Below are positions 11,769 to 24,704 of a stretch of DNA of 64,000 bases, one piece after another. The stretch is from Brachynemurus nebulosus (lineage: Eukaryota > Arthropoda > Insecta > Neuroptera > Myrmeleontidae), in assembly GCA_035578155.1 (NCBI GenBank), contig JAPWDM010000008.1:878001-942000 (forward strand), in the 5' to 3' direction. Position numbers and translations under genes: made by a program. A model generated the notes under the pieces. That model was not told where the DNA came from and searched no databases. It saw only the letters and a list, made by a program, of their open reading frames with translations. Each line of letters starts with the position of its first letter. Within the stretch, counting starts at the first letter, position 1.

Positions 11769-14429
11769 CTATTTATAAAAATCTTCATTGGAACGTCAGT
11801 TGTAGTCTTGAAAAAAAGGACGCTCACTGCCTCCACGATTTCGGCTGATTCGCTTATCTGAAAGAAAAAAAAAAAAACGGCGTTAAATCTGTAACCTTCA
11901 GTGCATCGAGTAAAACTAGAATCATTTGAAAGTATTGAAAATTAAGTTTTCGGTAGACTTCTGAAAAAAAAAAGTTTTAAATTTCATGATTCTTTTTTTT
12001 TTTAAATTATTCACTACGAAAATAATAGAAATACTCGCATTTTTTGGAATGATTCTAGTTCATTCCATGCGTCTACATGTGCTGAGTCCAAACCGTTCTC
12101 GAGCTATGATGCAGAGGAAAGTTTGAAAAAAACAGTTTTGAGAGAAACGTGTTTAAAGTTTCAAATACACGGTTAAAACTATGAAAATTTTGGTAATGCC
12201 TGGTCCCTCCTTCCTTCCTCTTCTTCTTGGAGGTCTTTCAAAGTGTTGTTCCGCTCTTCTTTCAGTTCTTAAAACAAAATTTAAAAGGCGAGGAGACACC
12301 AAGCAGCTGGTACTCTGAGATTTTATATGGTTGGAAAAAAAAAGGTATTGGGAACACACAGCCTACGATATAGAGTTAAGGGAAAAATATTCATATGTCT
12401 TGCAATACTGTGGACCAACCAAGACAATCTTGTGGCCAATCGAAAAAAAACTAGTTCCCCTGGAACCGTTGTAAGATCCAATTTCATTTTAGCCTTAAAT
12501 GAATAAGGAAGTTGTTTAAGGGCAGGGTAAGGTATTAAAATAATTTTTTTGCATTTTTTTTTTATTTTTTTAACTGAATGCATAATATTTCAAGAATATT
12601 GTTTCAAAATTTCAAGTTGATTGGAGCAAAATTGACGAAGTTATAAGCATTTTTATTGTTACCTGGCAGATGTTTTGCTCTCTATATATATCTCTCTCTC
12701 AGTTATATAGAAATTTCAATGGAAATACTAACGTGTTTATACCTGTACTGTATATCTTGTTAGTGTAGGGTACAAAACTAGTTTAGCAGTAAGTATTCTA
12801 TATCAATTTTATACAAGAATTTTTAAGTGTTCAAAACTTTAAAGCGTTTTCCCCACAGCTCACGTTTTCAAAGTCGGTGCCCCTCATAACTTCAAAACTA
12901 CAGCACCGATCCATTTGAAATTTTGAACACTATTTCTGTACATAATTTACGAGGTAACGCTGGAGAGTTTTCTTCAAATTTGTTAATAATTTGTTATTTT
13001 ACAATAACAAATTTGCCGATTTTTTTCGCAAAAAATCGTGTTTTTCCTTTCTAAGTGTTCCAAAAAAGTGAAAAATTGAAATTTCGAAAAACTCTCCCAG
13101 CGTTACCTGGGGAAAACTATTATCTAACGAATGACCTTTAATTTTTTTAAAGGGGCACCGCAATTCTACTTTTTTCCGAGACACGTTCGAATAATTGCTG
13201 CCATTACTGTATTTTTTAATATTTCTTCGTGAAAATTTTATACAATATTCTTCGAATGTTATACTTTTATGTACCACTGGTTTTAATAAAGAGATTTTAA
13301 CTGTGTCGTCACAAAAAAATAATAAGAACATGCCTTTTTTTGTACGAGTTAACCTTACCCTCTCCTTAACCGAGGCAACTCTGTCCTGTCTTACTATCAG
13401 TTTCTTTTTAAATATTCTCTGCTGTAAGATCCAATTTCATTTAGCCTCAATGGAGCAAGAAATCCGACCATAAAGTTGTCCAATTAAGGCAACTCTTCCC
13501 CACTGTTAGAAAATCGGTTGAACGGTTTGTTTCTTCTTAAATATTCCCTGTTATACGATCCAATTTCATTTGAGCCTCAAAGGAATATGGAAATTGTCCA
13601 ATCAAGACAACTCTGCCCCACCGTTCGAAAGTATGGTGAGCCGCCACTGTACAGCAGGCAGTATAATATGTTTACTTTACATATCCGTGTTCGTGTACAT
13701 ATATGTTAAAATCAAAAAAGTTAAAATGCACATTTCATGTTTTTAGGACTTTACTGAAGTTGTCGTAATAATAAATGCATACAGTAAGGCTGGCCATAAA
13801 ATGTTTTTTATGGTTCTAAAATATAATTTTTTACCGATTTTCGTAATAGCTAAGGGACGTGCGCGATTTAAAAATGTTATAGCGTAAATAATATTTTGAT
13901 TTTACAACAATTTTGAGTGTTGGGCCAAAAAAAATTTGGGGTGATCACCAATTGGGAAATAGCCTCGGGCACAATCTACGAATAATTTTTTAAAACGGAG
14001 TAGAGCCAAAAATCTTTAAAGTAAGATATTATTGTGTCTTTCTTTCTGTATTTTAGTTACTCTCAACACAATTTGAATCAACCAAACAATCCCGGTTCCG
14101 TATATACATAAAACGGGGAAAAAGGGACCCTTATAGCGAGATCTCTGCAAACCTGTCCATTTTGCTCAGTAACTACTATTGATATCGAATTGAAATTTGG
14201 CACAGTGGTAGAAGTTGCTAGGCTGTGTCTATTCCAGATGAAATTTCTTTTCGAAAATTGGGAGTGGGGAGGGGGGTGGCAGGTATAATTTAAAAGTGGA
14301 ATAACAAGGTCAAGTTGGACATCATGAATTGGCTTTGTTGACACATTTCAATACTGCACTGTAAAAAAAAATGATTACAAAATTCGTAATTTTTTGAAAA
14401 TTTAGCGTACTTGTTATCTATTACTAAAT
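11769..14429. other. Gene-free stretch with an old tandem repeat
   Basis: Contains the tandem repeat at 13370-13640 and a related single unit in the same orientation near 12405-12540 (GTAAGATCCAATTTCATTTT). No gene seen. The segment 12840-12960, with CACCGATCCATTTGAAATTT, is generic repeat. Confidence 0.45.
13370..13640 (+). repeat. Tandem duplication, two units of about 120 bp
   Basis: Each unit holds TTAAATATTCYCTG, a GATCCAATTTCATTT block, GCCTCAA and AAGRCAACTCTKCCCCAC. A third, more diverged unit lies at about 12405-12540. Confidence 0.6.
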
Positions 14430-14727
14430 ACCTCTGTCGCAGCATCCTGCGTAACATAGCGAATTTCCGTTTATAAAAATTAGTTTTTCTCGGAAACTAG
14501 TTGACATAGAATAATAAATAGTTTAAAGACCTTTTTCATGTGATTTTTTCTCCTCTTTCCAATGGTGTAAAAAAAAAATTTACAAAAATTTTTGAATAAT
14601 GGGACTTATTTTTTTCACGAAAAATGACCCAAAAACTATATTCGGGGCATCGGACGTGTCTGGCTAGCGAACTTGCTTCAACATTGTCACCAAATTTTGT
14701 AAAAGTAGGACATTTATATATACATAT

Positions 14728-14799
<72 letters not shown>

Positions 14800-14830
14800 C
14801 ATCATGACAGGAGCCGTAATAGCTGACTTG
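14430..14830 (+). mobile_element. (TA)n-bearing family copy with microsatellite
   Basis: 5' end CTGTCGCAGCATCCTGCG at 14435, then the shared body, a TA tract at 14720-14797, and a shortened 3' part ATCATGACAGGAGCCGTAAT. The 3' hairpin is missing. Spurious Ile/Tyr-repeat frames come from the tract. Confidence 0.85.
14720..14797. repeat. (TA)n microsatellite
   Basis: Nearly pure TA with a few ACA interruptions at the left end; sits inside the family copy at 14430. Confidence 0.95.
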
Positions 14831-15454
14831 TTATATTTTTTGTTTTTTTATTTAATGGTAATAATTAAAATTCCTTGTTTCTATGAACAAATAATGAATT
14901 TCCTTTTTAGATGCGCGCGCAGTAAATTATTTCCAGTAAAATTTTTTTTTTACTGTAACCTCCATCTGTTCGCTTGGAACCTTTTGAGTCCATTTTTTGA
15001 TGTGATTGTTGCAATTATATACGCATTATAGACACATGTAATAAATATTTATATGGCTATTTAGCGATTTATAAACTATAACAGGAAATTGCCTGATCAA
15101 GTGCAGGCCAGTATTTATTATAGTTGATATACCAGACACGTAATAATACTTCCATTTTAAAAATTTTACAATATTATACTTACATTTAATTCTTTAACAC
15201 TGTATAGACCAAGAGACGTACAACATTCTATATAACAGAGTTTTGTACAAGATTAAAATCTATAAAAATAATTTTTGCTTTGTTTGTTTCCGTATGTGTT
15301 CCTATACCATTCATCAGATTTCGATGAAACTTTGGCGAGTTATTGCGCGCACGTCTGCAGAGGTTTCTGAATTTTAGTACCTACAACCATTTTACAACAG
15401 GTGACGCGCGAGTGGCTTCAACAAATATGCGATTTTTATAAGAGTTTATTGCGC
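14831..15454. other. Gene-free AT-rich stretch
   Basis: No gene. A generic non-LTR-like phrase CAGATTTCGATGAAACTTTG is at about 15315, and a partial GATCAAGTGCAGGCC motif near 15095. Confidence 0.4.
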
Positions 15455-15960
15455 TGAATCTTTTCTAGGCGGACCTTTTTTGTGCGATTCTTTTATGCGG
15501 TTTTTAAAAAAAAAATGGCCATTAAAATGCATACTGTGAATCAAAATCACGAGACAGTAAGAAACTTAAACAATTACTATGATAACTCTCTTTGATAAAA
15601 ATACTTTTTAATGGTTTTTAAACATTTAATCAATACGTTGCATAACAATATAAGTTATTGTATCATTTAGTTTTTTTTATAGATGTATTTTTTACAATTT
15701 TCATAATATTATAAATAAAAAAATGAAATAAAATGTTCCCACGCGTGTAAATTAATGCCTTTATCTTGTTTGGAAAAGCAACTTCTAAGGAAATCATGAG
15801 GTTTTGAGCGTTTTAAGTTATGTAATTTATGCGGTCCCGATCCATCGCATAAAAAAGTATTTTTTTTTTTACAATCTGGATCGAAATGAACTTTTTATAG
15901 CTATTTATGATACTTTTGAATATATCTTTTTTGTGCGATTGTTTTATGCGGTATTTGTAG
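15455..15960 (+). mobile_element. Pogo-type MITE, diverged copy
   Basis: It aligns in the same orientation with 30114-30625: TTTTATGCGGTTTTT, GGCCATTAAAATGCAT, ACTTTTTAATGGTTTTTAA and TGCGGTCCCGATCCATCGCA. Its own terminal repeats are eroded. Confidence 0.6.
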
Positions 15961-16619
15961 TATGTACATGTAAAATTCCACGTTCATAAGTTGAAAAAGG
16001 TAAAAATTATGAGGGGTAGACTTGATGCCCTTAAAAGTGTTTCAACACCTTTCCCGGCACTGTAAGAATTATAACCAGTATAAAACTCAATAATTAAAAT
16101 ACCATCCAGTTCTTGTTCTATTACATTTCCTATCAAATATGGTTATGTCTATATATAAAAAAAAAAAAAAAAAAAATGTTACATATTACTGTTTTTGTAC
16201 AAAAAAATGTTGTTTCACAAAATGTAAAACAATCTTATAATGTATAATCACATCCGTATTCAATTGTTTTTTTGTGTTCAGTTGTTTGTGTAAAATAAAT
16301 AAAAGACAATCAATTGTGTAATTACTCATAAACATTGATTGCAACTACAACAGAACTATAAGAAAATACTAATTTCCCAGATTAATCTTATTAGCACGTT
16401 GACGGCTATGAAGAATTATGACGATACTATGTATGACTAACTGATACGTACTTTATATGGCATTGTGGACGTGATACAGCGTGCACAAATTGGTGAGGTT
16501 TCATTGGACGTGTAATTAATAATCATCGGTCAAGAATCATCTACACCAGTGACATCCAAACACGACCAAATGTTATTCCAACTAACGGCGGAAATGATTC
16601 CAAGCTACAAGAATCCTAT

Positions 16620-17526
16620 TTAAGGGGAGGTTTACTTGAGAGTCGTTAAAAAAAATCGATTTTTTTTTTTTTTTGCAGAAATTGGTAGCTAATTATGTGT
16701 AGAATATGTTCCCAAAGGGATTTTGCTGAAAGTAATTTAAGGGAAGGTTTATTTGAGATTTGATAAAAAAAAAATCGATTTTTTTGCCGAAATTGATAGC
16801 AAATTATGTGTAGAATATGTTCCCAAAGTGATTTTACTGAAAATAATTTAAAAACAAGATTCTTGCACATTAACCGAATCCAGCTTTCTATAAAAAAAAA
16901 TTCAAAAAACGTAGTTCACGCAATAATGAGTATTAAATAAAAAAATTTTGAAAATACGTTTCTTTATATATATTTTATAATATCTTGGAACTACATTTTT
17001 GGAACTGGTGGACACGATAACTAAAAAACTATTCGATGGATCCTTTTTTTTAATTTTTTATTTTAAAGATAATTCAAGTCTTCAGCACCTCTACCTAAGT
17101 TCGATACACTTTCAATATTTTTTTTATTTTTAAATTTACTTTAAAGCGCGAAAAATAAGACAAAAATCGTAATCAAAAGTTCAAACATCCGCCATTTTTT
17201 TGTTTCAGCAATTTATTGATATTATAGGTAGAGGTGCCGGTACTCTTCATATATTTTATAAATCTTTTTTGTTTTTGGATTTCGGTGGTTTATTACCGGC
17301 ACTAGCATGTCCACCAACAAGGCATTGGATTTTCGGATCGTCACACTGCACTGTCTATAAAATGGACACTTTTTTATATTTTTCCTTGAAAAATTGTTTT
17401 TGTGTAGTTTAATACTTAGTAAATATGTGCACAAAATTTGAAATTGATATTTACTTCTGTTCTTGAGAAAAAAAATTCTAGAAAAATACATAATTTTTAA
17501 CGACTCTCGAGTAAACCTCCCCTTAA
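16620..17526 (+). mobile_element. TTAA-flanked element, family ii, copy with duplicated end
   Basis: Borders TTAA (16620, 17523) and inverted ends GGGGAGGTTTACTYGAGAGT over about 32 bp with one mismatch. Bases 16738-16850 repeat the first 119 bp with about 15 percent divergence, which accounts for the 116-bp excess over the copy at 36759. Non-coding. Confidence 0.8.
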
Positions 17527-18073
17527 GTTTAAAGAATTGCTTGTAAACATTTCTGCAACCACTAAGAAAGTATCGATATTTATTTGAATCATATGGTTGA
17601 TCAAGTGCTCGGAAAACGGCATTTCATATTACACAACCTAATGCTATTACCAATTTAAACGGCGGAAATGATTCCTGGCTACAAGAATTCTATTTCAAAT
17701 TAAAGAATTTTTTTTAATCATTTCTGTAATGATTAAGCAAGTATCGATATTTATTTAAATTATATTATGGTTGACCGAATAGTTGATATAACTATTGATA
17801 TAGCTTCTCACTGATATTTTTCAAACGTCACCTTAAGCCGTAGTCTATGTTTCCCGGAGCTAGCGTACGAATTCCAACGATATAGTAATATAAGAAATCG
17901 GTTCACGTGTTTAGTAGTTACAGCGGAATAAAGAAACTTACGGACTCTAAAATCATTCCGTACTCCTTTTTTGACCTTCGGGTACTAGATAAGTAGCCAA
18001 AAATCTATTAACTCGCAGTCAGTATCATTTTTTATCAAAAATTTATTCTGATCACAATATAACTTAAACCCAC
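17527..18073. other. Gene-free stretch
   Basis: A short direct repeat (ACGGCGGAAATGATTCC at 16583 and 17659) flanks the TTAA element on both sides, suggesting a local duplication into which it inserted. No coding signal. Confidence 0.4.
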
Positions 18074-18432
18074 TTAAAGTAGTTGGTCGATAAAACTATT
18101 TTTTCTCTAGATATTTATTTAATTCAATACTAATAATACGAGCCCTTACCGAAAAAAAAAATTGACCACCCCAATTTTGAGAAAAACGATTTCAAAGTTT
18201 TGTAATTTTAACACGGGCTCTTATAGAAAAACTCTATTTTTTTTAGTAAAATGAAAACGTGTCAAAAGAATTTGATAAAAATTTAATAATATGTTATAAA
18301 ATACAAAGTTAGTAAGAAATAAAAATTATTCACTACGCCGTTTTTGAAGTAAAATTTATAAACATCATTTTACAACGTTTTTACAACGCTTTTTCAACAA
18401 TGCTTTTATATTGCTACAACAAAAGCGCGCGG
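18074..18432 (-). repeat. Dispersed repeat, about 350 bp, inverted relative to 61490
   Basis: The reverse complement aligns with 61490-61832: TTGTAGCAATATAAAA, GTTGTAAAATGATGTTTATA, TTGAAATCGTTTTTCTCAAA and the end CCAACTAC. No clear target duplication. Confidence 0.65.
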
Positions 18433-19202
18433 AAATAATCACAGAAGATTATTAATACATTATATAATTTTTGATAAAAGATAATTTTTTCGTTGAAATA
18501 TACTTTTGTATCTGAATACATTCGCAAAAAGACAATAAATTTGAAAATAAAATTTTAAAATGTCAGCAAAAGAAAAATAAATACACTTGAAAATATAAAA
18601 TCTCTTTGAAAATTGTGCGGAAACGAAATTTTCAAGAACACATTAAACAAAAGAGATTTCAAACTTTATAAAATTTGGTAAAAGACAAAAAGGAATATAC
18701 ATATTATTTAAATGAATTTAATTCTATTTACATTTCAAATAACATTATTTACGTTATTTCTCTGTACACTCTCCCTTCCCCTTACCCTTTCTCACGCAAA
18801 AAATGGTGGAGGTACGCATACAGTACGACATGAAAGACGGAAAATCAAAGATAGAGAAAATCCTTGTTTAAATTTTCGCAAATATTTTATTATGATAATT
18901 TTCATTTCAAAGAGAGAAATAGATAAATACAGAAAACGTTCTGATTTTCAGATTTCAACTGTACAGCCCGCTTTTAAATTAAATATGTATTCGGGAGAAT
19001 ATATTAAAATTTAATATTTTTTTTTAATATCAAATGCAAATAATCGATACTTTGAATAACTCATACACATTTATAAATTTTAATAATTTAATATTTTAAA
19101 CATTTTCAAACTGATATGTGAAATACGATTATACAACTACAGTACGAGCTTGTAAAACACGACCAACTTAGTGTTTTAAAGACACCTATCATTTGACTTT
19201 TT
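18433..19202. other. Gene-free AT-rich stretch
   Basis: One open frame (18712-19014, 100 codons) has a hydrophobic start but low-complexity composition and no recognisable domain; treated as chance. Confidence 0.4.
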
Positions 19203-19206
19203 TTAA

Positions 19207-19843
19207 CCCTAGAATCATACGTTGGTCTACGAGAAACGTTAATCATACATCGAGGTCGTTTTGACTGATGGACTTTTTACGGAGAGTTTTAGAGTTTATT
19301 TGCAAAAAACATTTTTTTTACATATCAATACTACAAAAGCGAACAAAATATTTAAAAAAATTGGATTTGGAAAAATTTCTTAATGTAAATATTTATTAAT
19401 TTTTTTAATCTTTTTCTCAAAGCATTTTTTCATTATAAAAATTAAAAAATAGATAAATACATCAATTGTAACATAAAACATGTGTTTCAAATAATTCACT
19501 TATGAACTATTATGAGTCAGTGTGACTTTACAGAATGTGAAATTTCTCAGTCATAAATATTCCGATAGATATGTAGTTATTTCCCCATTAGGCACATTTG
19601 TAAATTTTATAAAATTTGTTAGTAATTTTTCGAATAAGATCTCAAAAAATAATAAAAATTAAAATATTTTCCACAAAATAAATTGTTGACCTTTTATTAA
19701 GTCACTTGAAACGCATTCTTTAGTTTTCGATTCAATATATTAAAACTTCAGTATTATGTCGTCTCTATAAGTCAAACAGCTGTAATCATCTTTCACATTA
19801 TCATAATCATTGAATAAATTAATTATAACATCCATATCTTTAA

Positions 19844-19875
<32 letters not shown>

Positions 19876-20092
19876 CATCGCGTAATCATACATCGACGTC
19901 CTTTTGACGGGCACTATTTCAATACAAACAAAACGACAATGACTATAAACAAAATAAATACGTCTTATATGTTATAACAACAAATAAATTAGATAACAGA
20001 AATCTCACAGCAAGCAGGTACCGACAAGTTGTAGTATTGAGGAAGGTAGAGAAGTTCGTTCGTCATTTTGACGTGTACGTATGATTCTAGGG
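19207..20092. mobile_element. piggyBac-type non-autonomous element
   Basis: TTAA at 19203-19206 and 20093-20096, and inverted ends CCCTAGAATCATACGT, which closely match the CCCTAGAAAGATA-type termini of piggyBac. Subterminal blocks TAATCATACATCGASGTC with TTTTGAC occur near 19241 and 19885, like the internal repeats of this superfamily. Poly-A at 19851-19875. No transposase. Confidence 0.8.
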
Positions 20093-20367
20093 TTAATAGT
20101 CTCTTGTATTCGAGCTAAATATACAATTATACATACTTTCAGTGATAAATTTGTTTATAACCACCTGGAGACTCGTTTACACTACTGTGTAACAGAGAAG
20201 TGACAGATAACAAGCACACATTTCATATAGCGCCCTACAAAGACGAAGGAAACTGTAGCGGCTATAAAAATTGACTTAATCCATCAAGTTTTATTTTTTT
20301 TTTCGTAAGTATCGGAGTATAACAAAAACTATGAAGTGAAGTTTTAAGAAAAACACGTTTAAAGTTT

Positions 20368-20726
20368 TTGTTTATTAACTTTTACTCGGAATTTCAACAT
20401 TTTCCTAGGGGATTCAGATGTTTTGCCGGGGCACAAAGTAGCCTATATCCTTTTTCGTCACTTTTATTAATAGGTAATTTGCAAAATTTGAAGTCAATCC
20501 TTCGTTTTTTTTCAATAGTCAACTGTTATATGGAACTGTTTCGTTTTAAATACAATTTCCCATGCAAATGAGATTTTACCCTAGGGGAAAAGTGGCCTAT
20601 ACCCTTCTCCGTTTCTTCAACTATTCCTATACGAAATTTCAAGCCGATCGGTTAAACTGTTGAAGCGTGAACACGAAACAAACAAACCAACAAACAAACT
20701 CATTTCCGCATTATAATACTAGACGA
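20368..20726 (+). mobile_element. RTE-like non-LTR retrotransposon 3' tail
   Basis: Phrases CCTATACCCTTCTCCG, AATTTCAAGCCGATCGGTTA and ACAAACCAACAAACAAACTC ending in ATTATAATACTAG are the typical 3' end of insect RTE-type elements. No reverse transcriptase is retained. Confidence 0.5.
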
Positions 20727-21909
20727 ATATTAGAAGATCTTCACCAGACGATATCCACTAACAATAAGTTTACTTAGAAACCCACACGAGTCATACATAT
20801 AATTGATATAAATAGTAAAAATATTGTTTAATTATAGACTAATGTAGCCGGGTCTTTTTAGTTTGAAAATTGTGAAAAAAATGTAGATCATTTAAACATA
20901 GTTACAAAGTCAAATAACAACGGCACTTTAAACAAAGTTGATTTAAACGTATTGAATAAATTACACGTTTTTTTGTCCGTTTGTCTGTCTGTCCGTCTGT
21001 GCACTGATGTTGTCCGTTCAGTAATTACTAATTAGACATGTTTCGTTGCAATTAAAATGGTTTTTTTTTTTATGGGACCTCATTAAAATTTTTCAGTTCA
21101 AACATTGTAATACAGTTGTTAACTACATATTTTGGCACAAGTTCTCTAATATGGAAATGTTTAATAAGCGAATATCAGCATGGGAATAATTAAAAAATTA
21201 ATACATAATAAATTTATTTAAATATTTTCTGATTGCCTAATAATATTTTAAGTAAAAACTATAGTAGCGACGCCAAAAGGTGACGGTATAAGTAAATACT
21301 TCTAAATTTTAACAAAATTGAAAATTTGGGACCCATAAAAGGTGTCACATCTTATATTGCTGTAATCCAAAAAATCCCTTTCTCCAAAAATTATTAAGCT
21401 TTCTCAGTATCTTAAAAATTGGTAGTTTTCGAAACCGTTCGCTTTCATTTTTATCAAAATTTAAGCATCTAGGACTCCTGAAAAAAGGATTCTGTTGATT
21501 CAAACATATTTCTGAAAAGAATTTCGTCATTTTCGAGAGCAAAAATGCAAAATTCACACCCAAATTGCTCTAATTTAACCAATCGACCAAATTCGAATCA
21601 TTTCCAAAAAACTTGATTCGAGAAAAATGAATTTTATCAATTTCATGACGTCATTAAGTTTACAAACCATAAATAAAGTAATCGAATGATGAAACTGGTA
21701 GCGTCTTGTAAGTTTTCGCGGTCGCTTGTTTTTCATTTCCACCACAAATTAAGTATTTAAGACCTGCTAGAGACTTGTCGAATTAGTGATACATTTCTAA
21801 AAAGAATTTCGTCACTGAAATTACGCTAATACGACCAATCACCCCCATTTCAAATCACTTGAATATAAAGATTTCAGTAAAAAAGTATTTTTTTGTAATT
21901 TAACAACGT
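20727..21909. other. Gene-free stretch
   Basis: Contains a TCTGTCTGTCCGTCTGT patch near 20985 and AT-rich anonymous sequence with direct similarity between about 21480-21660 and 21770-21880 (CATTTCTRAAAAGAATTTCG, CGACCAAT). No gene. Confidence 0.4.
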
Positions 21910-21911
21910 TA

Positions 21912-22156
21912 GTGGGTAGTAGGACGATTTGAAACGTATGCACGATTGCCTAAGTTCAGGGGCACGTAAAGAGTGATTGCTACATATGTTGGTTTGTGAC
22001 GTCAACGGAAGTAACTGGTTACTAGCGATTAACAGCCAATTGAAACCAGTTACTGCTCTGTTGAAACCCAGTGCTGATGACGTTACAGACCAAGACTCTT
22101 GCTTGCCCCTGAATGCAGGCAATCGCGTATACGTCCCCAATCGTCCTACTGCCCAC
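21912..22156. mobile_element. 245-bp MITE with about 65-bp inverted repeats and TA flanks
   Basis: The ends GTGGGTAGTAGGACGATT and GTGGGCAGTAGGACGATT (reverse complement) continue through GATTGCCT and TTCAGGGGCA. TA lies outside each end (21910, 22157). The moderately GC-rich body gives three spurious 60-88-codon frames. Confidence 0.7.
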
Positions 22157-22158
22157 TA

Positions 22159-23106
22159 ATGACATCAAGTGTATTAAAAAGAAATTTTCAGTTTGTTTTA
22201 ACAATCGTAAAAAAAATGACAGAATAACTAATAGTAATATAAATATTAGTCACAGAAAAAAACAACTACTTTTAGAAAATAAATGTAAATAAAATCTTTA
22301 CTCACTAATGACTAATAATGAGTAAGGTTAATCATTAAACGAAGTATAATCGATTTTTAATGGGAATTTCTGAAAAAAAGCAATGTACAGTAAATCTCTG
22401 ATTTTTGGCAACATTTTTCTTCAGTATAATGCATAATTTTAGAATTTGCGTATGCCGTAAATATACAAGAGTCACCTGTACCTTATTTAAACAATAAAAA
22501 AAGTAAAATTCTTTTCAAAAATGTGTTCCTGTCAGCACATTGTCAGAGCTACACACCAGCCAGACCAGGACAGACAAGAAAGACCATTTTGTGTCAGTCA
22601 TTCATTAATAATAACAATGAATATTCCATTGTCCATAATTTTTTTTTTTGGGGGGGGACAAAAAACAACAAAGAGTGGTGTATGCACCCCAGTCAACTTA
22701 TTACAAGTTCTACAAATAATAAAAATTATTATGATAATTGAAAGCCAACATGCAACAATAGTGACACTATATACTTACCGATTTCAGGGTTCCGAAGAAA
22801 AATTTCAGATTGTTTGGAAGGTTTCTTTTACTATTTTTCATTTTTAGATTCCATCTGGGAAATACTGTATACTAACACTTAATAAACAGAAGACTGAATT
22901 GAAATTATTTCGGCTAAATTATTTCGATAAGTTTCGGGGATAACGATAAGCAAATTTTATTCCCTCTAAAATTCCCGGTAGCCTTATTATAGTATTTTCC
23001 ATAGCATAGTAAATTTCCCAGTTATTTTCGGAAAATAATTTACTTTTTTAAAATTTTTCCACTCTACGTAATAAAAATTTTAAAAAAAATTTTTTGAGAC
23101 AGTTTT
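22159..23106. other. Gene-free stretch
   Basis: AT-rich with a G-run at 22651. ATGTACAGTAAATCTCTG near 22384 resembles a pogo-type end, but no partner end was found. Confidence 0.35.
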
Positions 23107-23228
23107 TTAGCGAATTTTCAGAATGGAAATTCAGCTATTACAGTAGGTCTCATGACGCGACTTGAGCCCGGCACTATGGCAGAAATTTGTTTTGAGGTTC
23201 CTGGAAACCGGAAATAATATTCACTAAA

Positions 23229-23230
<2 letters not shown>

Positions 23231-23288
<58 letters not shown>
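23231..23288. repeat. (TA)n microsatellite
   Basis: Pure TA grading into GTATGTATGTATTTATGTAT, inside the family copy at 23107. Confidence 0.95.
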
Positions 23289-23300
<12 letters not shown>

Positions 23301-23478
23301 TTATGTATCAGTACGATAACTCTCGAACGAAATGTCCTAGGTTTACGAAATTTGGTGAGAACGTTGGAGTTCTTCAGCCAGACACGTCGGATGCTAGGAA
23401 CATGGTTTTTGTTCTTGCAAAAAATTAGTTTTTTGCCAAAATTTGCTATAATTTAAAAGTTTTTGCCACATTTTTTTA

Positions 23479-24704
23479 GATTACGTCTCCGTGGCGTACG
23501 TCTCTGAAGCGTACAACTAAAATTCGTGTTTGAAGCGTACATAAATTTATATCGCGTGTCCGAAGCGTACACTTTCCAAATAAATGACGTGATTTCAACT
23601 GGAGATATTTTATTAAATAATCAAACAATAAAAAAGTATAAATAAATGAGTATTTATTAGGTAATACGATTAACAGTAATGCCTACCTGTTAATTATTGG
23701 AACATAATATTTATTGAAAACAAACCGATGACAGTTTTGAGTTTAGATGAAAAAACCCAAGTCTTATGAAAACTGCACTTGATTATATTTTGCAAAGTAT
23801 GGACAATACATCCCCGGGACGTTTCTTTACTGAAGTTAGTAAGCCGACAATTAAAATGGGAGGAACCCATAATATTTTAACTGATAATATAAAGATTGCT
23901 TTTTTAATTTTGATTGATACATAACAGTAACAGATAACCAATTAATGATATATGTATATAAAATTCCGTAAAAATCGATAAATTCCGATAAAACAAAGAG
24001 TATGCTTTATTTTGAAATATTTCATTAGTTTAATATTACACTTCCCCTTCCTCTTTTATCCCAGGATTGGGACTGGGCCTAGTCATAAGGTTTATATTAA
24101 TATATATTACAATTACATAATTAACTTATGGCTTTGGCGATTTAAAAGTGGCGGTTGAAATCCTTGTCAATTTGTATATCAGTAAATTAAAAATAAATAA
24201 AATAACATAAAATCCATTAGCTAGGTATTTAAAAGCTGCTAGTGGAAGCGTTTATCGTGTTAAAATAAAATATTGCGAACCATAGTTGGCTTTTGTCACA
24301 TTTAATTAGAATTTATAAGATTTACATTCTTCGACATCAATCATTAATCTATTTTAATAATGTGGCACAACGCATTAATACGCTTTTCTAAATTTTTATG
24401 TTTTTCGAACTGTTCCAGAATGTCTTGTATTCGTTTGTCCAATTCCACATACCATTTCCTTCTTGTATTCCCACTGATTCCTAATTCTTTCACTTTTAAT
24501 GCGTGTGATCGTATTACATAATAATAAAATGAAAAATACTTATTTATATTTTTATTGTTTGATTATTTAATACAATATGTTCAGTTGAAATGACGTCATT
24601 TATTTGGAAAGTGTACGCTTGGGACACGCTATATAAGTTTATGTACGCTTCAAACACGAATTTTAGTTGTACGCTTCAGAGACGTATGCCACGGAGACGA
24701 CACC
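23479..24704. mobile_element. Nested long-TIR element (about 190-bp arms, 8-bp TTTTTTTA duplication)
   Basis: Arms 23479-23670 and about 24508-24704 are near-perfect complements, with CGTCTCCGTGGC close to each tip and AAGCGTACACTTTCCAAATA further in. TTTTTTTA precedes and follows the element, and the host family's sequence resumes exactly across it. Long arms and an 8-9-bp duplication suggest a Mutator-like or similar DNA element; no transposase is in the 840-bp core. Confidence 0.75.

Noticed and set aside
18712..19014. 100-codon frame with a hydrophobic start that might be a secreted peptide
   Set aside because: No cysteine pattern, no intron or polyadenylation context, and AT-driven composition typical of chance frames here.
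21874..22204. Three non-low-complexity frames near 22 kb
   Set aside because: All lie inside the palindromic MITE 21912-22156; the open frames arise from its inverted arms.
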